Shown one piece after another: positions 51,801-63,463 of a DNA stretch of 64,000 bases. Made by a program: the position numbers and the translations under genes. The notes beneath the pieces were generated by a model that saw only the letters and a program-made list of their open reading frames with translations, did no database searches and was not told where the DNA came from. This DNA comes from Diphasiastrum complanatum (taxonomy: Eukaryota > Streptophyta > Lycopodiopsida > Lycopodiales > Lycopodiaceae): positions 17,556,149-17,620,148 of the forward strand of contig CM055106.1 in assembly GCA_029204225.1 (NCBI GenBank), given 5' to 3'. Position 1 is the first letter of the stretch, and every line of letters starts with the position of its first letter.

Positions 51801-53182
51801 AATTATGAAGTAGAATTAAGAAGAGGCAAGGATCATCAAAATGCCGACTATATATCCCGCCTCCAAACAAAAAATCAATTAGAACCCATTTCTGATGAAT
51901 TTCCAGATGAACATATAATGCGTATTCAATCGGAAACATCAATTTATAGGGACGTTATTAATTTTTTACAGGACCAGATATATCCTGAACATTTTAATAA
52001 ACAGCAAAAAAACTGTTTTTCTTTCTAAGGTAGGACCTTACACGATTGTAAATAGTATATTGTATAAATTAGGAGCTGGCGATAGTCTCCGCCGATGTTT
52101 AGAACCAACCAAGACAACCGTTGTAATAAGTGCATTACATAAGGAAGATTTGGGAGGTCACTATGCTCTTAAAAACACTGCAAAAAACATTTTCAATGCT
52201 AAATATTGGTGGCCTACCGTCTATAGAGATGTTAAATTATTCATTAAAAAATGTGATGTATGCCAGAGGATGGGGAAACCCAGCTTCGCAACACATTGGC
52301 CTCTTACTCCAATTATTCCCTTAGCACCCTTTGAGAAGTGGGGGATAGATTTTGTAGGGCGCCTATTCCTATTAAACCGATCACGCGTAAAACTCGTCGT
52401 CGTTACATACTCGTTGCCACGGACCATGCTACTAAGATGGTAGAGGCCGAAGCCACAATTAGGAACGATGCTAAGACTGTAGCAAAGTTTTTATTCCAAA
52501 AATTATCACCCGATATGGTTGTCCCTTAGAACTCGTTAGCGATAGGGGAACCCATTTCCTTAATCAGACCATAGAAGCCATGTTGTCATATTTTTCTATT
52601 ACACATTGTCAAACCACTCCATATAATCCAAAAGCAAATGGGCTAATGGAGCGGGCAAATGGAATTCTATATAAAATTTGGAATAAAGTAACGGAAACAC
52701 ATTCTTCTAATTGGGATCAGAAGTTACCATCTGTCTTATGGGCATATAGAACTGCTGAAAAGATTACAACTAGGCAAACTCCATACTACCTTGTGTATGG
52801 AATGCATCCCATACTACCGATAAAATTTGAAGTTCCGACATTTTGCATTAGTAATAAAGAGTGAATGGATGAACACGATAGTCTCCGGGAGCGGATGATT
52901 TCTTTGACGCAACTGGAAGAGGATTGTCGTCTTTCATTAATCGAGACTGAACAAGTTCAAAATAAAAGAAAAGAAATTTTTGATCAATCCATCAAGAAAA
53001 TAAAAATTAAACAAGGGGACTATGTGCTTCTGTATGATAACAGACACATGTTGTTTCTTGCAAAATTACATACCAGATGGATGGGACTGTATAAAGTTAT
53101 AGAAGTTTTTAATAATGGATCTCTTCAGTTAGCTGATCTCCAAGGACATTTACTTGACACTCGAGTAATGGTTCAAGGGTGA
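51801..53182 (+). pseudogene. gypsy integrase and C-terminal domain
   Basis: Zinc finger near 52130-52265 (HKEDLGGHYA..., KKCDVCQRMGK), then core: WGIDFVG (Asp) at 52340, ILVATDHATKMVEAEA in another frame, LVSDRGTHFLNQTIEAML-like at 52533 after a stop, and NGLMERANGILYKIWNKVTE (Glu) near 52640. The C-terminal part holds YVLLYDNRHMLFLAKLHTRW and GLYKVIEVFNNGSLQLADLQ, a GPY/F-like module. No chromodomain. Broken by several stops and frameshifts. Confidence 0.88.
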
Positions 53183-53678
53183 AGCGCTACTAGGACTAAT
53201 GTCCGATACAGCAATTTTTTAAGGCTGTCATTTTTTGTTGAATTTTTTTTTTTTTTACTGAAGTATTAGCGAAAATGCCGAAACTAATTTACATTTTAGC
53301 AAAAATGCCGAAGCATGATGCATTGTTTGTATTGCGAAAAACCCGAGAGCTTCGCTACATTTTATACTTTGCAAAAAACCCGACACTACATTGGAATTTA
53401 CCATTTTAGAAATACGAAAATTGCAACACCTACCTTCGCATTTTTCGAGATTTTCTACCTTCCGACACCTTTGCATTTTTCGCATAATAATTTTCGCTTT
53501 GATTTACCAAGCGAAGCACTCGTGTATTTTGTTTATTTATTTATTTATTTATTTTTGTTTTAGGACTAGACACTTTATTATTGAGTATGTACCTTCAAAA
53601 CGAAGGACACGCTTCCATTTATTATTAGTCTAATCCGCCGAAATACCATCAATACGCCTAAAACCTCAAAGACTTCAA
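53183..53678. other. gypsy 3' region, low-complexity
   Basis: Contains repeated GC(A)AAAATGCCGAA and CGCATTTTTCG words and a TTTA run (53533-53556). No gene. Confidence 0.4.
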
Positions 53679-54149
53679 TTGTTGTCACTACCACTTTCCA
53701 TCACTCTTGCTCTCCGGATTGCGAATTGTTGCGATCAAGCTTTTGTCTGCCATCGCTTGTTTACATCTGCAAGGACTATGGCGATTGTATTCAAAACGCA
53801 CCCAAAGCCAGTGATACCAGTATTACAACCACTAGTTGTTCGAACGCGAATTGAAGGTCTTCTTCAATTCAATCCATCAGTAATTCTTACTGATTTATGT
53901 TATGAGCTGATCCGCAATTTGGGCGAAACAGAAGAAGGACATATTTCCACAACCGTCCGTAATCAGGAGATTGTTATCACGGAGGGGTTTTATTGTCGTG
54001 CCTTAGGATTGCTTGTGGACGACAATATGCCAGTTACTAAACCAGATTTCATTGCGGAGAGCAGAGCTTTTCAAGAAGAGGCTTATCTTGAGAAATGGGG
54101 ATACAAACTCTCTTACATAAGAGACTCCAATCTCAAGAGCTTCGTTTGA
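53679..54149 (+). CDS. extra ORF downstream of gypsy pol
   Basis: A 156-residue ORF; the more likely native start is MAIVFKTHPKPVIPVLQPLV (53778). It continues VRTRIEGLLQFNPSVILTDL and TTVRNQEIVITEGFYCRALG. The pattern (a Tyr/Phe-rich helix, then V-x-x-V-R-x-x-x-V-x-x-x-x-x-F-x-x-x-LGL) resembles the additional ORF, or putative plant transposon protein domain, found in Athila/Tat-like elements. A further frame (54283-54474, MRLKNIPIKIALCAIVHMH) may be its shifted continuation. Function unknown; an envelope role has been suggested for such ORFs but nothing here shows it. Confidence 0.45.
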   Translation: MLSLPLSITLALRIANCCDQAFVCHRLFTSARTMAIVFKTHPKPVIPVLQPLVVRTRIEGLLQFNPSVILTDLCYELIRNLGETEEGHISTTVRNQEIVITEGFYCRALGLLVDDNMPVTKPDFIAESRAFQEEAYLEKWGYKLSYIRDSNLKSFV

Positions 54150-54891
54150 TTTGCTCTTGTTTCTATCTTCCTACCGGAGCAAGAGTATACAATTTCAAAT
54201 ACCAATATGGGATACCTGTTGCGACGTTCTAAAGAGACGCAATAAAAGTTCAAAACCGACATTTGACGGTCCGTAAGCAACATTGAGGTTGAAGAACATT
54301 CCTATAAAGATAGCACTATGTGCCATTGTACATATGCATTTCTACGCAGAGCTGAGTATCAATAGAGAGCGAAGAGCAAGTTCTTATAGCTTGAACATTC
54401 TTTCCTTCTATTATCTCTCATGGAATTATTTCTTATCATTTGTGCGAACACACTCTGTCACACACATTTCTTAAGTTATACTGAATTTTAGTTACTCTAA
54501 CATGAATTTTCAGGCGACACCAGCAAATAATAATTTTGAATAATGTGTGCAAGGAAATAGCCGAAGCTGTTAAACATAACTTTTAGCAAAAATTCCTTCA
54601 ACTTTGAATGAGCTATGTGTTCAGATAATGGGATTGATTGAGACTCCGACTTGTTTGCTTCCTGCGATAAAAACTAATTCTCTGTGTTTGATTAAGAAGA
54701 ACTTTTAGCTAATGTGATTCTGCTTGATGAATCTAATTGCTAGTTGCTGTCAGTTCTAACTGTTTTTCTTATGCCTGAAGAGCCTGAAAGATAAAGTAAT
54801 TCTTACAATTACAGACCTTGACCAAATCGTTTCATCATTGGTGTTCCTGGATGCCAATTTATCCAAATATCTTTGGATAACCAGTTATGTC
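54150..54891. other. decayed continuation of the extra ORF and unassigned flank
   Basis: Apart from 54283-54474 no frame is convincing. It ends at the copia LTR. Confidence 0.4.
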
Positions 54892-55164
54892 ACTTAGAAT
54901 TTGCTTTGCACAGGAACACAGATCATGCTACACAATAACACAGACAGAAAACACTCTCCACTGCAAGCTCACATAGCAACTATATTTCTCAAAATGAAAT
55001 TACACTGTATATATAGTTGTTCACTCAGGCAACCCATGCATGACCCAGGTTGCCGTTGGCGAGACACGTGTCCCATCGACTTGCCTCGTGGCGAGACCAA
55101 CTGATCCTTATCCACTGATAGGACCACAGTACAGTAGCACAGTAATTCTACTTTAATTCTAACT
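54892..55164 (-). repeat. copia 3' LTR, minus strand
   Basis: About 273 bp; the complement of LTRs 1-3 of the dimeric copia with some divergence. Polypurine tract complement at 55165-55177. Confidence 0.88.
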
Positions 55165-55177
55165 CTCTCCCTTAAAG
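55165..55177 (-). promoter_or_regulatory. copia polypurine tract, minus strand
   Basis: The complement reads CTTTAAGGGAGAG, identical to those of the dimeric copia. Confidence 0.75.
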
Positions 55178-55218
55178 TAGAGTCTACTTGTTATACAGTC
55201 ATATACATAGCTTTAAAG

Positions 55219-56770
55219 TCAATAAACTTTAAGTACAAAAAGCTTTGATCCAAACTTATCAAACTTTTCTCCAACAAGTGGCTTCGTGAAAATATCAGCT
55301 AGTTGTTCTTCTGTGCTACAATGAACAACATGAATTTCACAACTCAGCAGCCTCTCACGTATAAAGTGATACTGAATCTCAATGTGTTTAGTTCTCGCAT
55401 GGAACACTGGATTCTTTGCTAGCTGAATGCCACTCTGACTGCCGCTATGTAATGTCGTGGGATTTTTTTGCTTCATGCCAACTTCTTCTAAGATTTGTCT
55501 CAACCATATAGCTTCATGTGCTGCACTACACGTTGCCTTATACTCTGCTTTTGTGGTGGATAGAGCAATTGTACTTTGCTTTTTTACTAGACCAGGAAAA
55601 GCAACTACCACAAACCTGGAATACATACCCTGTGGTGGGTCTACGATCATCATAGTCACCTCCCCAATCCGCATCCACATAGCCACACAACTCAGGTAAA
55701 CCACCATGCTTCCTATAAATCAAGCCATAATCTGAAGTGTCTTGCACATGACGCAAAATGCGTTTAGCTGTCTTCCAATGCATTTCCGTAGGTGCTGTCA
55801 TAAACTGACTTAAAATGCCAACAACATAGCATATATATGGTCTAGTCATGGTAAGGTAAATCAAGCTCCCTACTAATTGTCTATACAGCGTAGCATCAAA
55901 TGACTGTGACTCATCAAGCTTAGAAAGCTTTTTACCTGATTCAATAGGAGTATTTACTGGTTTGCAATCCTACAACCTAAACTTGTGCAGCAACTCTTTG
56001 ACATACTTCACCTGTGTTAAACCCAGTGTCCTTTTTGGCACACCTCTACTCCAAGGCAATAATGCATCAGGCTGAGATCTGTCATCTCGAATTGTTCCAT
56101 GAGGTCTTTCTTGATCATGTCTATCATCTCTTGATTATTTCTCATAATAATCAAGTCATCAACACAAAGAGCAATCAAAGCAACCATCCCATCAAAGCAT
56201 AAGACATATATATTTGGATTAGAATGTGTTCTCACCATCCCCTTTGAACGAAAGTAGGCATCAATCCTACTATACCACGCACGTGGTGCATGTTTAAAAC
56301 CATAAAGCGCTTTCTTCAAGCGACATACTTTATTTTCCTGTCCCTTTGCTACAAAGCCTTCAGTTTGATCCATGAACACTTTTTCTTCTAACTCACCATT
56401 TAAAAAAGCAGATTTCACGTCCATCTGACGCAAAGGCCAACCAAAATGTGAAGCTAAAGCAACAAGTAGACATAGAATATTCCACTTACAAACTGACGCA
56501 AAGGTCTCCTCATAGTTGATGCCTTTACTTTGTGCATACCCTTTGATCACCAATCTTGCCTTGTGCTTTGCTATACTTCCATCTGCATGGTACTTAGTCT
56601 TGTATACCCATTTGCAAACAATGGGTTTCTTGCCAACTGGTGGTTCTACTAAGTCCCATGTGCTATGCTTAGCAATTGACTCCATCTTCTCTCCCATGGC
56701 CTTGACCCAAATGTCATCATCCTTCGCTTCACCATAAGTCGAAGGTTCTTTGCTTTGAATAATGCTAGAT
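55219..56770 (-). pseudogene. copia RT and RNase H, minus strand
   Basis: RT at 56697-56017: [60 protein letters not shown] and LIALCVDDLIIM, where the Tyr of the catalytic YVDD is Cys. A frameshift near 56010 leads to the ORF at 55864-55538 ([31 protein letters not shown]). Another shift near 55590 is followed by [40 protein letters not shown] and EEQLADIFTKPLVGEKFDKF. Nearly complete but broken by frameshifts. Confidence 0.9.
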
Positions 56771-56832
56771 AAGAGAGCATAATTTGCTTCATACCTTTCA
56801 GGTTGTGTCTTCTCTCTTGTTGATCTTTGTAG

Positions 56833-58572
56833 CTATCCCTGGCTAGATGATCCTGGAAAGTCATCCATGTCGCGGCTCTCCAACAATCTCTCAAAGCACT
56901 TAGGGAGCTTCCTGTCAGGTGATTTGCTTCCTGGTGAAAATGTATCCCACGGTACATCCTTTTCCTTGCGTTTGTCACCTGCAACTTCAATCCTTCTTGC
57001 ACCAAAAGGTTTGTCCCTACCTCTCCAACCTATCTCTTGAGGTTGAGTAGTAGTATCTTGAGATGTATCCTCTTTTTCATCACTTGGAAGGTCAATGAAT
57101 GGATCATCATTAGGTGGTATGCTCACTATACCATCTTTCCCACTGGATGTCTCTATCTTCTCAGCATCCTCGTCTTCATACATCTTGGATTCATCAAAGA
57201 TAACATCACGGCTTATATGGACTTTGTCTTCCACTGGATCAAAATATCTATAGCCCTTCACACGATCATCATATCCTAGGAATATACACTTGATAGCTTT
57301 TACATCAAGTTTACGTCTCTCTTCCTTAGGAACGTGTGCAAAGGCCTTACATCCAAAGATTCGCAAGTGGTTCACCTTTGGCTTCTTCTTCGTGAATGCT
57401 TCCTTAGATGTTATCTTTGGTATGGCAATGGTAGGACTTCTATTTTGAAGATAGACTGTCCTGATGCATGCTTCTGACCAAAAATCGTTTGGTAGTTTCA
57501 TCTCAGCTAGCATAGATCTAGCACTTTCCACAATCGTCCGATTCTTGCGCTCACCTACACCATTGAGAACAGGAGTATGAGCTTGCGTAAATTGTCTTTT
57601 AATCCCACATTGATCACAAAGATCATTGAAGTCATTAGACTTGTACTCACCTCCACTATCTGATCTTAGGACTTTGATCTTCCTACATGTCTGATTTTTT
57701 ACCAATGCTTTCAAGCTCTTGAAGTTGTCAAATGCATCTGATTTCTTCTTCAAGAAGTAGATCCATGTCTTACGTGACATATTATCAATAAAGGTCATGA
57801 AATAGATGGCTTTACCTAAGGACATGGTCCTCATAGGCCCGCATAAATCTGTGTGGATTAAATCCAGGATGTTCTTTGCTCTTGCAACACCCCCTTTATT
57901 GAACTTCTCTTGATGCTGCTTCCCATATACACAAGATTCGCACATCGATTTCAAGTGATCTTCTATGGTAGGCAATCTTGTTACCATCTCCAATTTTCTC
58001 ATCAAACTGAGGCTTCCCAAGTTAAAGTGACCAAGCCTATTATGGCACAACTCAGTTTGCAATGGAATGGACGATACAAGTCCATGTTGCCCCTTGATTG
58101 TAGCATTCAACTTGTACAATTTTGTATTGGGCTCTCTTACTCCATCCGCAATAACTTTGAACTTTTGGTTCACATCCTTCACAAAGCAACGATTATGGGT
58201 GAATTCTACTTTCAACTTTTGATCAGTAATGACTCCTACAGAAAGTAGATTTTTCTTCAAACCTGGTACATAAAGTACCTCCCTGATCATCCTGCTTTTG
58301 CCATCAAGTAGTTGGATTGAAACGGTGCCTATCCCCTTGATCTTGCACAACTCGCCATTTGCTTGTGAAACGGACGTTCCATTATCTAACACTTTCATGC
58401 TACTGAACCAATTCTTGTTACATGTCATGTGTCTTGTGGCTCTTGAGTCAATATACCATGCCTGATCATCTTGATTAGATGACAATGCCGATATGAAAAT
58501 GCTAGAGTCTTCAATCTCACCCTCATCGACAAGGTTTCCTGCTTGTTTTGGTTTCCCCTTGTCTTGTTCCAC
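56833..58572 (-). CDS. copia protease and integrase polyprotein part, minus strand
   Basis: A 579-residue open frame. Protease near residue 42: WYIDSRATRHMTCNKNWF, with Asp-Ser-Arg instead of Asp-Ser/Thr-Gly, so probably inactive. It is followed by VLYVPGLKKNLLSVGVITDQ. GAG-pre-integrase: ELCHNRLGHFNLGSLSLMRK. Integrase: LDLIHTDLCGPMRTMSLGKA, FMTFIDNMSRKTW, VLRSDSGGEYKSNDF and NGVGERKNRTIVESARSMLA, so the Asp-Asp-Glu triad is visible. Then LRIFGCKAFAHVPKEERRKL, the usual linker. The RT follows in another frame after position 56833. It is the most intact pol segment of this family in the window. Confidence 0.88.
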   Translation of the reverse strand: MEQDKGKPKQAGNLVDEGEIEDSSIFISALSSNQDDQAWYIDSRATRHMTCNKNWFSSMKVLDNGTSVSQANGELCKIKGIGTVSIQLLDGKSRMIREVLYVPGLKKNLLSVGVITDQKLKVEFTHNRCFVKDVNQKFKVIADGVREPNTKLYKLNATIKGQHGLVSSIPLQTELCHNRLGHFNLGSLSLMRKLEMVTRLPTIEDHLKSMCESCVYGKQHQEKFNKGGVARAKNILDLIHTDLCGPMRTMSLGKAIYFMTFIDNMSRKTWIYFLKKKSDAFDNFKSLKALVKNQTCRKIKVLRSDSGGEYKSNDFNDLCDQCGIKRQFTQAHTPVLNGVGERKNRTIVESARSMLAEMKLPNDFWSEACIRTVYLQNRSPTIAIPKITSKEAFTKKKPKVNHLRIFGCKAFAHVPKEERRKLDVKAIKCIFLGYDDRVKGYRYFDPVEDKVHISRDVIFDESKMYEDEDAEKIETSSGKDGIVSIPPNDDPFIDLPSDEKEDTSQDTTTQPQEIGWRGRDKPFGARRIEVAGDKRKEKDVPWDTFSPGSKSPDRKLPKCFERLLESRDMDDFPGSSSQG

Positions 58573-58664
58573 CAGGAATTAGCGACATTCACTCTTCCAA
58601 TGGCCCTGTTTACCACAATGGAAGCACTTGACTTTCTTCTTGGTCTTACTAGAAGATCCCTCAT
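58573..58664 (-). pseudogene. copia gag C-terminal zinc knuckle
   Basis: The minus strand reads CFHCGKQGHWKSEC, a complete CCHC knuckle for RNA binding, preceded by SSSKTKKK. It is truncated upstream by B3 at 58665. Confidence 0.85.
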
Positions 58665-59894
58665 TGTAGCGCAGGCATCCAAAGGGAGCCGGGAACCACG
58701 GCTTAGCTTCCCAGCCTTCAACTCTTGCCATCCAAACCCACTTGACATACAAGCAGCCAACTCGCCAACAACGATCAGACTTAACCAACTTGAAGTTCCG
58801 AAAACCAACATTGAGATCCAACCTGGCGCCATGCCAGATCGGGGGTCCCGAGGTGGGTGACTTCCCTCCAAGCAAGCTGCCCGACATACATCAAACTTAA
58901 CCAACTCGAAGCTTCGTTACAACGAGTAACATTCATTCCAAGCAAGCGATCTGACTTACATCAGACATAACCAACTGAAAGCTTTGTCATGAGCGCTGGA
59001 AGCCAACCTGGCGCCACGCCAGACTGGACAGCCATAAACAGGTAACTTCCACCCAAGCAAGCCATCCAACTCAGCCGACAGGTTAGAGCCCGTTCCCCAA
59101 GAGCTAAACCCAGTCACGTTCATGCAAGGAACACTCAGAACCACAAGTCGCGACAGATATGGAGACAACCAGTTCCTGGACCAAATGGTCCCGACAGGAT
59201 ACCGCTGGAGCCACAGACCAAATGGTCCCGACGGCATACCGTTGGCATCCCGGGATACGACCCTCAACTATGTGCCAACTTAAAAATTTTGAAAGCGGCC
59301 TTACAACTGGCGCTTTTACCGAACACTGAAACCCAGAAGGTAATCAGAGTCAGTTTGAGAAAAAATCCACTTTATTGATAAATCTGAGAAGGTTACATTT
59401 CAAGTGTTGACCGACCCTAGTCTCCAGGGAGCTAGCATGCCAAGGCGAGAGCCATGACAACATTCCAGCAAGGGAGACTGACACTTGGTTGGAGCTCGCC
59501 CTGAGTCGCAACCCGTACTCCCCTATAGTATTGGTGGGATTCGGCACCCCCCCTCATACCAAGCACTCTACCCAAACTGGTAAAGCACATTTTTCTCTCT
59601 CTAGTATTTTCTCTTTCTAGAAAGTCATTTTCTCTCTCTAGATTTTACTGATCCCCAGGCTTCCTTTAATCATGCCTAGATCGTGTGAGGTGATTGCACA
59701 TCGATCTGAGCACTCTGGACTTCGCTAGAACTGATCAAAGATTTTCAGCCATAGGAACTTGGCGTCGGCTGGATTCTAGTCACAGTGGCACCGGCGTTGT
59801 TGGCGCCGGGAGCAGCAGGGGCGCTGCTAGCGCCGGGGACAATGCTGGCGCCAGTGGCAATGGAAGTAAAGCTTATGAAGATAGCTTTACAACA
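58665..59894 (-). repeat. B3 3' LTR
   Basis: TGTAGCGC...GCTTTACAACA, about 1,230 bp, close to B2 with small length changes in the GGCGCC-rich part (59760-59850). The polypurine tract complement TCCACCCCACC follows at 59895-59905. Confidence 0.88.
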
Positions 59895-60077
59895 TCCACC
59901 CCACCTTTATAAAATCTGATGTCCTCATCAGATGTCAGATTAAAGTAAAGGTGTCTCCCAATTAAAATAACTATACATTTAAGATACTTGGCACAGTACT
60001 CAATTTACTGGCCACTGTTTATTAACATTGAAACTGGCACACCACAAGTCAGAGGCTCAGCTCTTTGTAATGAAAAA

Positions 60078-60555
60078 TTACATAACTTGAAAATATCTCC
60101 TTGTCTGGGAAAAGCGTAGATTTGATATCGCTTTTGTAAAATCCAAGAACCTTATTAACTGGTGACAGAGGCCTTTCTTTGAAATGTTCGCCCCTGTCGC
60201 TTCTGACTTTCGACTTTGGAACTCCTTTGAACTCCTGATTTGTCCTTGATGCACTTTGTGTTGAGCTCCCTGAGCTCCAGATTTGATCAGTTCTGCACAG
60301 GTATCAAGGCTCCCTGAGCCAAAGGATTTATCTTTTTGATTGCCCACTTTATGGTCCACTCCGTGCCTTGTTGCTTCTGCACCTTGATTTCTCTCCTTGT
60401 CTCAGCCTGATCTTGATACTTTTCCATCTTGGCTCTTTAAGGTAGGCAAAGATTGAGTACTCCGCAGTGCACCTCTCACTTAGCTTGAAGTAGCTCTTTG
60501 AATCAGCCCAAATGTAACCATTGATCTCGTGGAAAGCCAAAGGGTCGCACCAGTT
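60078..60555 (-). pseudogene. unidentified family B ORF, B3 copy
   Basis: Counterpart of 29633-30175. FHEINGYIWADSKSYFKLSE and LKEPRWKSIKIRL lie in one frame (60540-60349), while GSGSLDTCAELIKSGAQGAQ and ATGANISKKGLCHQ lie in another (60359-60078), so this copy is frameshifted near 60350. Function unknown. Confidence 0.3.
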
Positions 60556-61657
60556 TGATCCGCATACGAACTACCTCTTCATGTTTGTTTGAAGCACCAT
60601 GTCCGTCGTGCAAAAACTTGACTTTCACAATTCCATCACTGGTCAGTTGCCTCACAGTCAAAACAAGAAGTGTACATCGAGCTTGGCTTCAAGTAGCTCT
60701 CTTTGAATCAGACACATGCACGCAGAGTTTGCACTAGTCTGATCTCAACGTGAACTATCCCTTAGCGTCCGTTCGAAATACCAAGTCTCTCATGCAAGAC
60801 TCAACTTTCACAGTTCCTTCATTGATCAGCTGCCTTACACGTAACACAAGCCAGCGTACTCATATGTTTTCTCATCATTGCTGGTCCAGAGAAAGCCTAT
60901 AACAAGCTTTCCTTTCCACAACAAAAACTTGTCAACTTATTAGTTCCAAAGTTCGCCAATCTCCTTGTGTGAGTATGGCTAGGTCACCTTGAATTTGCCC
61001 TCATTTTGATCAACTTTCATTCAAAATTTTCCCCAAGAGAGAGGTGTGTGTGATAGTTCCCCTCCACTTATAAAATCAGTTGATCGGACTTAGAGTAGAG
61101 TTCTTTGGACAAAAAGCCTTTCCAACACTTTGCTTCCCATCTGCTAGGATTATGGCTCAATCCAACTTGTTGCCAATCTCTGAAGATGATCCTAGTCTTT
61201 CCCCTTTGAGGAAAAACCCAACTGATACTGGATATCACCCATGCTCAGTGAGTTTCAGTTCTGAAGGTGGACGTCCCAAAATGAAGACCTATTGCTCCAT
61301 AGAAGATCTCCCCTGAAATTGCCCTTTCCAACTTTTGACTTTCTGCTTGCGTCTTGGTGGGCATTGTCGCAAATGAAACTAACCCAAGAAACATGCTAGC
61401 CATCCATCCTTTGCAAACATTGAGTCGTTTCGTTGCCGTTCACGTGCGAGTACTTGAACTGCAAATCTGCCCCACAGATTCTGTAGTCCTCTTTGTTTGA
61501 TGGTATCAGCCTTCAAAAGAAAGGTTCCTTCTCAAGCCATCAACTCCTTGTATCACAAGCAATCATGCAAACCAGGCAAAGCATGAGTACTAAGACTCAC
61601 CACAAATACATACAAGTAAGACACTCAGGCAGGTTTACTAACAGGTAACAAAGACAA
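60556..61657 (-). other. B3 internal non-coding region
   Basis: Matches 30180-31090 of B2 and then, from about 61480, 28257-28075 of B1. It contains the tandem duplication described for B2 and short ORFs without domains. Confidence 0.6.
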
Positions 61658-62224
61658 TGTCCTCCTTTGAGATAGTCCCACCAACGAACCTTTGCCTGGC
61701 CACGCCCATACAAATCGATCACAGAATCAGCCCACATAGGACACCCCTCCAACTATCCGTGCTTTTACCATTAAGCAGCATATTGCCTCAGTCACGCCCC
61801 ATCACTTTTTGGTCGATAGCCCTTATAGCTAAACGATCGGCAGCTATCCCGCACCGGCAGCTAACCACCCGTGCTTTACACCCGAATTCGAGCAGCATCT
61901 CTGTATCATTGGTTAACTCGTATAGTTCGTCGAATATGTCGCCCCGCACCCCACAAGGCACAGACCGTGCTTACACCAACCTAATGGCAGCACACTATCT
62001 CATCTGTCCTACGTGCAGACAGTGCCAGGCTCGAACCGCGAGAACTGATCGTGCTTACACCTCAAGGGCAGCACCTTGACTCATCAAGTCCCTCGTTCTG
62101 CCTACCACCCCAACCGTGGACGCACCCGTGCTTACACTGTGGGCAGCACCTTGCACAACAGTTGTCTTGATGAACCCCAAACCATGGCCATTTCCGTGAG
62201 ATCCGCATAGCTGACCGGCCAGTC
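61658..62224 (-). other. B3 leader with five inverted repeats
   Basis: Same leader as in A and B1. GTGCT...GCAGCA(C/T) units lie near 61758, 61872, 61966, 62051 and 62128 on the plus strand. The loops differ between copies but the GTGCT and AGCAC ends are mostly kept. Confidence 0.75.
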
Positions 62225-62237
62225 AGCTCTGATACCA
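62225..62237 (-). promoter_or_regulatory. B3 primer-binding site
   Basis: AGCTCTGATACCA, the complement of TGGTATCAGAGCT. Confidence 0.88.
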
Positions 62238-62239
62238 CA

Positions 62240-62790
62240 TGTAGCGCAGGCATCCCAAAGGGAGCCGGGATCCACGACTTAGCTTCCCAGCCTTCAACTC
62301 TTGCCATCCAAACCCACTTGACATACAAGCAGCCAACTCGCCAACAACGATCAGACTTAACCAACTTGAAGTTCCGAAAACCAACATTGAGATCCAACCT
62401 GACGCCATGCCAGATCAGGGGTCCCGATGTGGGTGACTTCCCTCCAAGCAAGCCGCCCACCATACATCAAACTTAACCAACTCGAAGCTTCGTTACAAAC
62501 GAGTAACATCCATTCCAAGCAAGCGGTCTGACTTACATCAGACTTAACCAACTGAAAGCTTCGTCACGAGCGCTGGAAGCCAACCTGGCGCCACGCCAGA
62601 TTGGACAGCCATAAACAGGTAAGTTCCACCCAAGCAAGCCATCCAACTTAGCCAACAGGTTAGAGCCCGTTCCCCAAGAGCTAAACCCAGTCATGTTCAT
62701 GCAAGGAACACTCACAACAACAAGCCGCGACAGATATGGAGACAACTAGTTCCTGGACCAAATGGTCCCGACCGCATACCGCTGGCGCCA
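62240..62790 (-). repeat. B3 5' LTR, truncated
   Basis: Matches 28261-28815 of B2 and then stops at a GGCGCCA word. The remaining 0.7 kb of LTR is missing. Confidence 0.85.
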
Positions 62791-63446
62791 GGGAACTTGG
62801 CTCACAATAACTAGACCTAACATAAGCTTTAGTGCTCATAAGTTGAGCCAGGCTATGCAAAATCCTTCAATTTATCATTGGAAAAAGGCCAAGAGAGTGC
62901 TTAGATATATATCTTCAACTTTTGATTTTGGTTAATTAATAAAAGTGAAGATCTTTCTATTATTGGTTATTCTGACTCAGATTTTGCAAGTGATAGAGCA
63001 GATTGGAGATCTACAAGTGCTTATGTTATATATCTTGGAGGAAACTTGATATCTTGGCTTTCCAAAAAGCAAGATACTGTATCACTCTCATCATGTGAAG
63101 TTGAGTACAAGGCACTCACTACAACAACAAAGGAAGCGCTTTGGATTAAGAGGTTACTAGTGGAGTTAAAGATAATTATGGAAGAAAATATACCTATGAT
63201 CATGTGTGACAACATTTCAGCTCAATCCCAGCCAACAATCCAATATTCCATGCAAGGAGCAAACATATCGAAGTTGCACACCCCTTCGTGAGAGAGAAGC
63301 TCATTGGAGGTGAAATCAAATTGGAGCACATCGACACATCGTCTTGCATTGCAAATATGCTCACCAAACCTTTGAGCAAAAGTTCCTTCAACAAGCATAG
63401 AGCCAACCTTGGAGTTATACCAAGATCCATGTTCAAATCAATATAG
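62791..63446 (+). pseudogene. copia RT tail and RNase H
   Basis: Plus-strand TRPNISFSAHKLSQAMQNPS, IYHWKKAKRVLRYI, a stop, SIIGYSDSDFASDRADWRST, NLISWLSKKQDTVSLSSCEV, EYKALTTTTKEALWIKRLL, and CIANMLTKPLSKSSFNKHRA up to the stop at 63444. Same lineage as 11770-11990. RNase H residues (SDSDFA, SSCEVEYKA) are visible. Frameshifts lie near 63230 and 63290 and a stop near 62936. The left end is truncated where it meets B3. Confidence 0.88.
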
Positions 63447-63454
63447 ATCATTTT

Positions 63455-63463
63455 TAGGAGGAG
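63455..63463 (+). promoter_or_regulatory. polypurine tract of copia at 62.8 kb
   Basis: TAGGAGGAG directly before TGTTAAAATTG. Confidence 0.65.

Larger units (their letters stand above)
54892..58664 (-). mobile_element. copia element (fuller relative of the dimeric copia), minus strand, 5' end lost
   Basis: 3' LTR, polypurine tract, RNase H, RT, integrase, protease and the gag zinc knuckle are present, in that order on the plus strand. The element is cut at 58664 by the terminus of family B element B3; the upstream gag, primer site and 5' LTR are not found beyond it. LTR, polypurine tract and RT words match 2479-8618, so it shows what the dimeric units lost. Confidence 0.9.
58665..62790 (-). 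mobile_element. family B element B3, non-autonomous, inserted in copia gag
   Basis: The 3' LTR is 58665-59894, internal region 59895-62224, primer site 62225-62237 and a truncated 5' LTR 62240-62790. The terminus TGTAGCGCAGG sits directly in the copia gag, with flank CTCAT. The right end breaks off at GCTGGCGCCA and joins an unrelated plus-strand copia, so the second target copy is missing. Internal sequence has no gag or pol. It is the most continuous family B copy and the reference for interpreting B1/B2. Confidence 0.88.

Noticed and set aside
53250-53560. 3' LTR of the gypsy element
   Set aside because: I could not align this region with any part of 45.4-47.2 kb, so no LTR pair is claimed.
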